Part shown: in pieces, positions 6,787-12,642 of the stretch
How the letters are laid out: every line of letters starts with the position of its first letter
Numbering within the stretch: the first letter of the stretch is position 1
Source of the DNA: UBA10649 sp964391765
GTDB taxonomy: Bacteria; Actinomycetota; Actinomycetes; S36-B12
NCBI GenBank assembly: GCA_964391765.1
Contig: CAYMNG010000063.1
Coordinates: 1-14,643, forward strand
Direction: 5' to 3'
Length of the DNA stretch: 14,643 nucleotides
Notes under the pieces: model-generated
The model's database searches: none
Seen by the model: the letters and a program-made list of their open reading frames with translations, nothing else
What the model was told of the DNA's origin: nothing
Made by a program: the position numbers and the translations under genes

Positions 6787-8157
6787 ATGCGACGTGGAGC
6801 ACTTATCTGGACGGTGGTCGCGGTCGCGATCGCCGTGGCGGTCACGACCGGGTCCGCCGCACCGGCGGCCGCCGACACCGGTCCGGCCCCGGTCGCGGCC
6901 ACGTCCGACACCGTCGTCGCGACCGCCTTCTACGACCTCCGCCGGCGCGTGCTCCCCCTCGCGACGCAGACCCCGTGGGTCACGGCGCTGCGCGGCGAGC
7001 AGGTCCTCGCCCTGGGCGCGGACTCGGGGCTGACCGGCTCGCCGCTGCTCGGCGGGACGACGACGGCCTACCCGGTGTTCACGTTCGACGCCGCGGCGTC
7101 GACCGCGCAGGCGCTCGGCACCGTCGACCTCGGGCCACTGGCCGGTCCGCAGAGCTGGGTCCGCGTGCTGGACTACCAGTACGTGCCGCAACTCCAGGTC
7201 GCCGGTGACGCACGCGCGCACGCGCTCGTGTCGTTCGCGACGTACAGCGCGCAGACCGGGTGCCGCCGCCTGATCGTCACCGACGTCGCGATCGACCTCA
7301 CCGGCGCCGGGCGCAACGCCCTCGGCAAGACCTGGTACACCCTGCCGTGCATCGTGCCGTACACGCCGAACGAGGGCGACTGGATGTACGGGCCGGGCCT
7401 GCACCAGTCCGGTGGCCGCGTCGCGCTCGTGCCCAAGGCCCAGTGGGCGAAGCCCACGCAGCCGGAGATCTACCTGACGACGGGCGACTTCGCGATGCTG
7501 GTGAACCTGGGCGACCAGATCCCGGCGTCCACCCGACGGCTGCTCACCGACGTGCTGCGCATCTCGTCGACCGGCAGGGTGTCGGTCGTCGCGACCGGCA
7601 TCCGCAACGGTCAGGGGCTCACGACGGCGACCCTCGACGGCAAGAGCGCCCTCGTCGGGACGACGCACGGGCCGCGCGGCGGGGACGAGCTGATGAACAT
7701 CAAGCCGGGCGACGACTACGGCTGGCCGCGTGAGTCGTACGGCACCGTCTACAGTTACACGCCGCTGGCCGTCCAGAGCCGGCCGCAGACGGAGGGCAAG
7801 CTCCCGACCGCGACGAAGCCGGCGTTCTCCTGGGTCCCGTCGATCGGCCCGGCCGCAGTCGTCCAGGTTGCCGCCGGCGGCGCCTTCGGCACCTGGTGGG
7901 GCGCGGTGGCGGGGCGCCCCACCGGCGACCTGCTCGTGTCCGGCATGGCGGCGCAGCAGGTGTTCCGCGTGCGCTGGGACGCCGGCGCCGTCCGCTATGT
8001 CGAGGCGATGAGTACCGGCGCCCGCATCCGGTCGCTCACCCAGACAGCGAGCGGAGTGATCGTCGCCGGCGTCGACACCGCCGGCCCCGACGCTGGCGCG
8101 ATCATGGTCCTGACCCCCGCACGGGCCTGGGACAGCACGACCGCCAGCATGCGGTAG
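6787..8157 (+). CDS. Exported PQQ-dependent sugar (glucose/aldose) dehydrogenase-like protein
   Basis: A 456-residue protein with an N-terminal Sec signal peptide: MRRG, a hydrophobic stretch to about residue 20, and probable cleavage after APAAA at residue 29. The mature part resembles soluble aldose/glucose dehydrogenases of the six-bladed beta-propeller type that use PQQ. Diagnostic segments are GLHQSGGRVALV with a likely catalytic His206, IYLTTGDF (228-235), NGQGL (274-278), THGPRGGDE (293-301) and DDYGWPRESYG (309-319). Cys159 and Cys188 could form a disulfide, fitting an extracellular protein. The first 180 residues are poorly recognisable, so substrate and PQQ use are uncertain. The ATG at 6787 is fixed by a strong GGAGGGG 5 nt upstream. 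It converges on the alcohol dehydrogenase remnant. Confidence 0.85.
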   Translation: MRRGALIWTVVAVAIAVAVTTGSAAPAAADTGPAPVAATSDTVVATAFYDLRRRVLPLATQTPWVTALRGEQVLALGADSGLTGSPLLGGTTTAYPVFTFDAAASTAQALGTVDLGPLAGPQSWVRVLDYQYVPQLQVAGDARAHALVSFATYSAQTGCRRLIVTDVAIDLTGAGRNALGKTWYTLPCIVPYTPNEGDWMYGPGLHQSGGRVALVPKAQWAKPTQPEIYLTTGDFAMLVNLGDQIPASTRRLLTDVLRISSTGRVSVVATGIRNGQGLTTATLDGKSALVGTTHGPRGGDELMNIKPGDDYGWPRESYGTVYSYTPLAVQSRPQTEGKLPTATKPAFSWVPSIGPAAVVQVAAGGAFGTWWGAVAGRPTGDLLVSGMAAQQVFRVRWDAGAVRYVEAMSTGARIRSLTQTASGVIVAGVDTAGPDAGAIMVLTPARAWDSTTASMR

Positions 8158-8181
8158 TCGCGTGGTCCGCGACCGCGCGTG

Positions 8182-8418
8182 TCACGGTCCGTGCGGTGCG
8201 ATGACGGCCTTGACGCACTCGGACTGACCAGACATCTCCAGCGCCGCACCGTACTCCGCCAGGGCGAACCGATGCGTGATCATCCCCGTCGGATCGACCT
8301 GACCGTTGCGCAGCATCAGCAGCGCGCGGTCGAACGAGTAGGCCTGGGCGAACGATCCCTTGATCGTCAACTCACGTCGGAAGATCTCGTACGGCGGAAC
8401 GGACCACTGGACGTCGAG
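8182..8418 (-). pseudogene. 3' remnant of a zinc-dependent (MDR-type) alcohol/polyol dehydrogenase
   Basis: About 78 codons on the minus strand read as the C-terminal end of a medium-chain zinc dehydrogenase: VPPYEIFRRELTIKGSFAQA, then SFDRALLMLRNGQVDPTGM, then ITHRFALAEYGAALEM and a final VKAVIAP. That corresponds to roughly the last quarter of a protein of about 340 residues. Upstream of about 8418 the similarity stops abruptly. The catalytic zinc domain and the Rossmann GxGxxG are absent, and no proper start is present. It cannot be a working enzyme. The boundary with the unrelated + strand remnant marks a deletion or recombination joint. Confidence 0.8.
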
Positions 8419-8644
8419 GCGATGCGGCGGCTGGCGGGGTCGATCATCGAGTACATGGCCCGTCATCGCCCGTGAACCGCACCGGATCCACGCCGTCGAC
8501 CTCGCCGGCTCCGCCGGCCAGCGCACCCGGATCACCCCCGACGCCCAGGCCGTCCTCGACGCCTGCACCATCCCGACCCCAGCACTGATCCTGGCCACCA
8601 CGCCCACACGCCAGCCCCGAAAGCGGGCCCGTACGAGCGCATAG
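8419..8644 (+). pseudogene. Frameshifted 3' remnant of an unidentified + strand gene
   Basis: Two overlapping + strand frames have near-perfect G/C third positions. One runs to a TGA at 8473-8475 (EAMRRLAGSIIEYMARHRP). The next runs from about 8471 to a TAG at 8642-8644 (REPHRIHAVDLAGSAGQRTR, then ITPDAQAVLDACTIPTPALI and a basic tail ending RKRARTSA). Neither has a credible start. The switch of coding signal around 8470 looks like a frameshift in the tail of one former gene. I do not recognise the family; a transposase or plasmid-type tail is only a guess. Confidence 0.4.
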
Positions 8645-8831
8645 ATACGCACCCGAAGCCATCGTGAACGTCGATAGTCGTTACCCTGCAATGGCTATCG
8701 ACGCTTTGCTTACCTTCCAACTGTCGAACTCGATCACCGCATCCACCCACTGTCCGGTCTGAGCGGCTGCCTGAACTCCCTTCGCCGCTACCCGCAAGAG
8801 AAGGAGATCCTGGCCGGAGACCCGGCAGCCG
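8641..8831. other. Gene-free stretch of unusually low G+C with a 9-bp inverted repeat
   Basis: Bases 8641-8760 are 53% G+C by my count, well below the neighbours. A perfect inverted repeat, CGTCGATAG (8669-8677) and CTATCGACG (8695-8703), encloses 17 nt. Short open stretches exist on both strands, including a minus frame ending in a TAA at 8681-8683, but none has a start, family signature or consistent codon bias. Foreign DNA or a decayed gene is likely. Confidence 0.5.
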
Positions 8832-9344
8832 TCAGAGGCGGCGGAAGGCGGGGGCGTAGCGGAACACTCCGTGGAGGTCGTTTCGCCACGCCGTCAAGCG
8901 GCGGAGTTGGAAGTGCTCGACCCACGCGGGATCCTCAGGGAGAACGGCCAGGCGCGAGGCGGGTTCGAAACCGAACCGTGAGTAGTACGAGACGTCTCCC
9001 AGCACGACGACGCAGGCCTCGTCGAGTGAATCGGCAGCGGCCACCGCGCCGTGCATCAACGCATGTCCCACACCGCGCTGTTGGCATCGGGGCAGAACAC
9101 CCAAGGGACCGAGGCCGAGCGCGGGCTGGCCGGCGATGTCGCCACGACTGCACACGACATGCCCGACGATCTCTCCGTCCACGATCGCCACGATGGACAG
9201 GCCCGGGACCATGTCGCCGTCGGCGCGAAGGTCGTCGACCAGCCGGGCCTCGGCGCTGATGTCCTCGCCGGCACGTTGGAACGCCGCCGTGTGCACCTCA
9301 CGAATGGCGGTGTGGTCGCGGGGCGTCTCGCGGCGAAGAATCAT
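8832..9344 (-). CDS. GNAT acetyltransferase, YhbS-like
   Basis: A complete 170-residue GNAT protein of the YhbS type (predicted N-acetyltransferase, acceptor unknown). The N-terminus MILRRETPRDHTAIREVHTAAF, read in two parts as first strand and helix, matches the family. The acetyl-CoA binding loop is PRCQQRGVGHALM (85-97), preceded by strand LGLGPLGVL. The characteristic VVLGDVSYYSRFGF (113-126) carries the conserved tyrosines and the closing beta-bulge. I chose the ATG at 9342-9344; the frame is open further upstream, but only with an unlikely arginine/proline-rich sequence. There is no Shine-Dalgarno, and CATCCT sits 6 nt upstream of the ATG. It is divergent from the split-barrel protein and flanked downstream by degraded DNA, so it may have arrived with this patch. 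Confidence 0.88.
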   Translation of the reverse strand: MILRRETPRDHTAIREVHTAAFQRAGEDISAEARLVDDLRADGDMVPGLSIVAIVDGEIVGHVVCSRGDIAGQPALGLGPLGVLPRCQQRGVGHALMHGAVAAADSLDEACVVVLGDVSYYSRFGFEPASRLAVLPEDPAWVEHFQLRRLTAWRNDLHGVFRYAPAFRRL

Positions 9345-9350
9345 CGACTC

Positions 9351-9356
9351 AGGATG
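9351..9356 (-). promoter_or_regulatory. Putative -10 hexamer of the YhbS-like acetyltransferase
   Basis: CATCCT on the minus strand ends exactly 6 nt before the ATG at 9344, with A at position 2 and T at position 6. It is a weak match on its own, supported by the same spacing at other genes here. Confidence 0.25.
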
Positions 9357-9427
9357 CTGGAGCAGTTGCCGCGCGCGCAATGTGTTCACGCCGTGAGAGA
9401 TTCCGACAGCTGCCCCACCTTCCGACC

Positions 9428-9544
9428 AGGAGATCCGATGCCTCGCGTCGGCGTGCAGTTCCCGCAGGCTCGGGGCTCGCGCTGCGGCGCAGCCGCGGGG
9501 GCTCGTACGCCTCGGCCGTGTGCCCGGATTTGTACTGTGGCCGC
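9428..9544 (+). pseudogene. Possible N-terminal scrap of an LLM-type (F420-dependent) oxidoreductase
   Basis: A good Shine-Dalgarno AGGAG (9428-9432), 5 nt, then an ATG at 9438 starts MPRVGVQFPQ, which resembles the first strand of luciferase-like F420-dependent oxidoreductases. Similarity ends at once and the frame runs on, without family features, into the next gene. This could be the start of a gene truncated by recombination, or coincidence. Otherwise the 200-bp divergent region 9345-9544 shows only the two putative promoters. Confidence 0.25.
9533..9538 (+). promoter_or_regulatory. Putative -10 hexamer of the split-barrel protein (leaderless)
   Basis: TACTGT matches TANNNT and ends exactly 6 nt before the ATG at 9545. 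No Shine-Dalgarno is present, so a leaderless transcript is likely. Confidence 0.5.
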
Positions 9545-9955
9545 ATGGAGGCCGCACCCGAGATGCGCGAGTTGCTCACGTCTGCTGTCGCAGCGGTACT
9601 GACGACGTATCGCGCCGATGGGAGCGCGGTGCCAACGCCGGTCTGGTTTCGGGCGACAGACACCTCCGTCGAGGTCGTCATCGGCGAAACTGACGTCAAA
9701 CTGCGCCGCCTGGCGGCCGGACAACGCTGTTCGCTCACCGTCTTCGAGACCGTGCCGCCGTTTCGTGGCGTGCGTTTCGACGCGACGCCCGTGTTGTCCC
9801 GCGGCGACGTTGCACCCGTCCGCCGCGAAATCGCCTCCCGCTACCTCGGCGCGGCGGACGGCGCCCGATTCGCGGCGCAACGCGGCCCCGGCGTCGTGGC
9901 CTCTTGGGCATTGGAGGTCGGCCATACGTGGGACTTGCGGGCGATCCTGCCCTGA
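9545..9955 (+). CDS. Pyridoxamine 5'-phosphate oxidase-fold (FMN/F420 split-barrel) protein
   Basis: A 136-residue protein with the layout of the small PPOX-class split-barrel proteins that bind FMN or deazaflavin F420. An N-terminal helix (EMRELLTSA) leads into strand AAVLTTYRADGSAVPTPVWF (16-35). Then comes a strand-turn-helix, VEVVIGETDVKLRRLAAGQR (42-61), where the family usually has a K-x-R/L phosphate-binding segment, and the barrel strands CSLTVFE and VRFDATPVL. A C-terminal helix and a short strand follow. Substrate and cofactor cannot be decided from sequence. The ATG at 9545 is preferred because the homologous region begins there and TACTGT precedes it by 6 nt. It stands alone, divergent from the YhbS-like gene. 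Confidence 0.8.
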   Translation: MEAAPEMRELLTSAVAAVLTTYRADGSAVPTPVWFRATDTSVEVVIGETDVKLRRLAAGQRCSLTVFETVPPFRGVRFDATPVLSRGDVAPVRREIASRYLGAADGARFAAQRGPGVVASWALEVGHTWDLRAILP

Positions 9956-10063
9956 GCCGACCTGGCGAACGCCTGCGACGCCCAGTCCCGAGCGTATTGC
10001 CGTGGCCGTCGGGAGCCCGGCAAGCGGCACCCTTGCGAGTTTGAACTCGGTGCCACGCTTTCT
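9956..10063. other. Short intergenic region with a nested inverted repeat
   Basis: Downstream of the split-barrel gene, GGCACC (10026-10031) pairs with GGTGCC (10049-10054), and inside it CGAGTT (10036-10041) pairs with AACTCG (10044-10049). It could be a weak terminator between the + gene and the minus strand LysR remnant. There is no T-tract and no coding signature. Confidence 0.3.
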
Positions 10064-10369
10064 GCCGCGGGCGGCGGGGGCGCGGACCCGGCTTCCGGCG
10101 CAGGAGCGCAGCAGCGTGGCGATCCGATCCGGGCCAAGGTCGGCGCGGCGGGCGCAGCGTCGGGCCGCGGAGATATGCCGCTCAAGTGGCCTCGCCGAGG
10201 CGGCACGCCGGACACCGTCGGGGACGGCCGCCGCTGCGAGATCCGGGACGAGGGCGACTCCGACGCCGGCGGCGACCAACTCGAGCTGGCGCGCGAAGTT
10301 CATGTACTGCGCGACAGTGACGGCCATGGCCCGAGATCGACGGTCCGCCTCAGCCACAACGCGTCTCAC
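10064..10369 (-). pseudogene. 3' remnant of a LysR-family transcriptional regulator
   Basis: About 100 codons on the minus strand resemble the end of the LysR effector-binding domain: QLELVAAGVGVALVPDLAA (about residues 28-46), then PLERHISAARR (61-71). The N-terminal helix-turn-helix and most of the effector domain are missing, so it cannot act as a normal regulator. Its first possible codon, a GTG at 10367-10369, overlaps the ligA TGA, so ligA transcripts could read into it. That GTG is probably accidental, produced by a deletion joining the truncated gene to ligA. The 3' boundary is uncertain; the frame has no stop until far into the next gene's antisense, suggesting a further frameshift or lost stop near 10064. 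Confidence 0.6.
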
Positions 10370-12582
10370 CCGTCAGCGGCCAGCCGGTGTGCCAGTGCCG
10401 GATCGAGGCCCGCCGCCAGGAGCACGGCGAAGCCCTCCGGCCCGACGACCGGAACACCCAGCTTCTCCGCCTTCGCCCGCTTGCTGCTCGTGCGACCACC
10501 GTCGTCCCCCTGCACCAGCAGGTCGGTCGCCTTCGACACCGAGCCGGCGACCTTGGCCCCCAGCGCAACCGCCGCTTCGACGGCACCTTCCCGGGTGAAA
10601 CCCGGCACCGCGCCGGTGATGACGACCGTCACACCCGTCAGCGGCAGGGGTCCGGCGGCAGCCACCTCGTCCGCCAGCCGTACGCCACCCCGGCGCCACT
10701 TCTCCACGACGTCCCGATGCCAGTCCTCGGCGAACCACTCGCGCACGGCCTGGGCGACCACCGGCCCCACGCCGTCGACCGCCGCCAGGTCCTCGACGCC
10801 GGCCGCCGCGATCGCGTCGAGCGAGCCGAACGCCCGAGCCAGATCGGTGGCCGTCGGCGCCCCGACATGCCGGATCGACAACGCGACCAGGACCCGCCAC
10901 AGCGGCCGGTCACGTGCCGCGTCGATGCTCGCCAGCATGACCTTGGCGTTCTCGGACAACTGCGGACCAGACTCCCCCTTGCCGGGTTCGCGGGTGAAGA
11001 ACGCGCTGCCCACGAGGTCCTGCGGGCGCAGGGTGAACAGGTCACCCTCGTCCACGACGAGCCCGGACTCCAGCAGGGCGATCGCCGCCTTGTAGCCGAG
11101 ACCTTCGATGTCGAGCGCCTGCCGCGAGGCGACGTGGAACAGCCGCTCGCGCAGTTGCGCCGGGCAGGACCGGGTGTTGGGGCAGCGAATGTCCTTGTCG
11201 CCCTCCTTCTCCGGGCGCAGCGTGCTGCCGCATTCCGGGCAGTGCGTCGGCATGACGAACGCCCGCTCGGCACCGGTCCGCTCCTCGACGACCGGCCCGA
11301 GCACCTCAGGGATGACGTCCCCGGCCTTTCGCAGGAACACCATGTCGCCGATGAGAACGCCCTTGCGCTGCACCTCGTACGCGTTGTGCAAGGTCGCCAT
11401 CGCCACCGTCGACCCGGCGACGCGCACCGGTTCCATCACCGCGTACGGCGTGACCCGACCGGTGCGGCCCACGTTGACCGGGATGTCGAGCAGCCGGGTG
11501 CGCACGACCTCCGGCGGGTACTTGTAGGCGATAGCCCACCGCGGCGCGCGCGAGGTCTCCCCCAGTCGCCGCTGCAGCGCGATCTCGTCGACCTTCACCA
11601 CGACACCGTCGATCTCGTGCTCGACGTCGTGTCGGTGCTCGCCGTAGTACGCGACGAAGTCGCGCACCCCGTCGGCCGATTCGTGCACCCGGGACCGCGC
11701 ACTCACCGGCAGCCCGAGGTCCGCCAGCACCTCGTAGCCCTGGCTCTGCCGCTCGATCTCGATGCCGGCGACGGCGCCGATGCCGTGGACCGTCAGCCGA
11801 AGCCCGGCCAGGCGGACGCGGGCCCGGGCGAGCTCGGCCTCCATTCGGGCCACCTTCCCCGCGCCCCGATCGCCGGCCGCCGAGGATCGCGCCGCGACGA
11901 GCTCGGCCTCGCGCCGGTCGACCCGCTGGCGCAACGACCCGGCGGCGGTGTTGCGCGGATTCGCGAAGGCCGGCAGCCCGAGGTCCTGCTGCTCGCTGTT
12001 GATCCGCTCGAAGTCCGCCACGGGGAAGAAGATCTCCCCGCGCACCTCCAGCAGTGGCGGTACCGGCCGGCCCGAGGCCGAGGTCAACCGCTGCGGCACG
12101 GCCGCGATGTACCGCGCGTTGAACGTGACGTCCTCCCCGATCCGGCCGTCGCCCCGAGTCGCCAGCGAGCGCAGGCGGCCGTCGACGTACACGGCGTCGA
12201 CCGCGAGGCCGTCGATCTTCAGCTCGCACAGCAGATGCGGCACTCGCGTCAGGCCCGACTCGACGCGGTCCAACCACGCCTGCAGCTCTCCCTCGCTGAA
12301 CGCGTTGTCCAGGGAGTACATGCGCTGCAGGTGCTCGACCGGCTCGAACATCTCCGAGCGCTGACCACCCACGGTCTGCGTCGGCGACTCCCCGCTCACG
12401 AGCTCGGGGTGCACCTGCTCCAGTGCGGCGAGCTCGGCGAACAGCGCGTCGTACTCGGCGTCGGACAGCTGCGGGGCATCGGCCCGGTAGTACTGCGACC
12501 GGGCCGCGTTGACCGCATCGACCAGTTCGATCCAGCGCACGCGGGCGGCCGCGCGCCCGGTCGGCGCGTCACCATCGGACAT
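10366..12582 (-). CDS. ligA: NAD+-dependent DNA ligase
   Basis: EC 6.5.1.2. It seals nicks in replication and repair using NAD+. The 738-residue product has the complete bacterial architecture. The Ia domain (about 1-75) contains YYRADAPQLSDAEYDALF. The adenylation domain has catalytic Lys122 (in CELKIDGLAV), EVRGEIFF and EIDGVVVKVD. The OB fold contains VGRTGRVTPYAVMEPV. The zinc finger uses Cys448, Cys451, Cys467 and Cys473. Helix-hairpin-helix repeats follow (about 490-625), then a C-terminal BRCT domain (about 646-727). Residues 220-260 form an arginine/alanine-rich insertion, about 30 residues longer than the E. coli loop between SLRQ and the VHGIG strand. The ATG at 12580-12582 was chosen because the family N-terminus begins shortly after; the frame stays open upstream only as antisense to the MFS gene. 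Confidence 0.97.
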   Translation of the reverse strand: MSDGDAPTGRAAARVRWIELVDAVNAARSQYYRADAPQLSDAEYDALFAELAALEQVHPELVSGESPTQTVGGQRSEMFEPVEHLQRMYSLDNAFSEGELQAWLDRVESGLTRVPHLLCELKIDGLAVDAVYVDGRLRSLATRGDGRIGEDVTFNARYIAAVPQRLTSASGRPVPPLLEVRGEIFFPVADFERINSEQQDLGLPAFANPRNTAAGSLRQRVDRREAELVAARSSAAGDRGAGKVARMEAELARARVRLAGLRLTVHGIGAVAGIEIERQSQGYEVLADLGLPVSARSRVHESADGVRDFVAYYGEHRHDVEHEIDGVVVKVDEIALQRRLGETSRAPRWAIAYKYPPEVVRTRLLDIPVNVGRTGRVTPYAVMEPVRVAGSTVAMATLHNAYEVQRKGVLIGDMVFLRKAGDVIPEVLGPVVEERTGAERAFVMPTHCPECGSTLRPEKEGDKDIRCPNTRSCPAQLRERLFHVASRQALDIEGLGYKAAIALLESGLVVDEGDLFTLRPQDLVGSAFFTREPGKGESGPQLSENAKVMLASIDAARDRPLWRVLVALSIRHVGAPTATDLARAFGSLDAIAAAGVEDLAAVDGVGPVVAQAVREWFAEDWHRDVVEKWRRGGVRLADEVAAAGPLPLTGVTVVITGAVPGFTREGAVEAAVALGAKVAGSVSKATDLLVQGDDGGRTSSKRAKAEKLGVPVVGPEGFAVLLAAGLDPALAHRLAADG

Positions 12583-12642
12583 GGGCCCATCGTGCCGCAG
12601 GACCCCGATCAGCGCGTGCCGGCACCGTGGTTGACTTGCCTG

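Noticed and set aside
8681..8830. Minus strand open stretch ending in the TAA at 8681-8683, with a protein-like sequence (VAAKGVQAAAQTGQW...)
   Set aside because: It has no start codon with a ribosome site, only about 70% G/C third positions, and no recognisable family. It is too weak to list as a separate gene.
9345..9557. N-terminal extension of the YhbS-like acetyltransferase
   Set aside because: The extra 71 residues are Pro/Arg-rich with no homology. The GNAT fold begins exactly at MILRRETPRD, and the extension would overlap the divergent gene.
10026..10054. Possible tRNA 3' fragment or tRNA attachment site, because the inverted repeat contains a TTCAAA loop on the minus strand
   Set aside because: The loop is 6 nt rather than 7, position 61 is not C, and no acceptor, anticodon or D arm can be drawn. 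It is better read as a plain nested inverted repeat.
10387..12642. Very long + strand open frame running antisense through ligA into the MFS gene
   Set aside because: High G+C DNA creates open antisense frames; the translation is arginine/histidine-rich with no family features, and ligA on the other strand is unambiguous.
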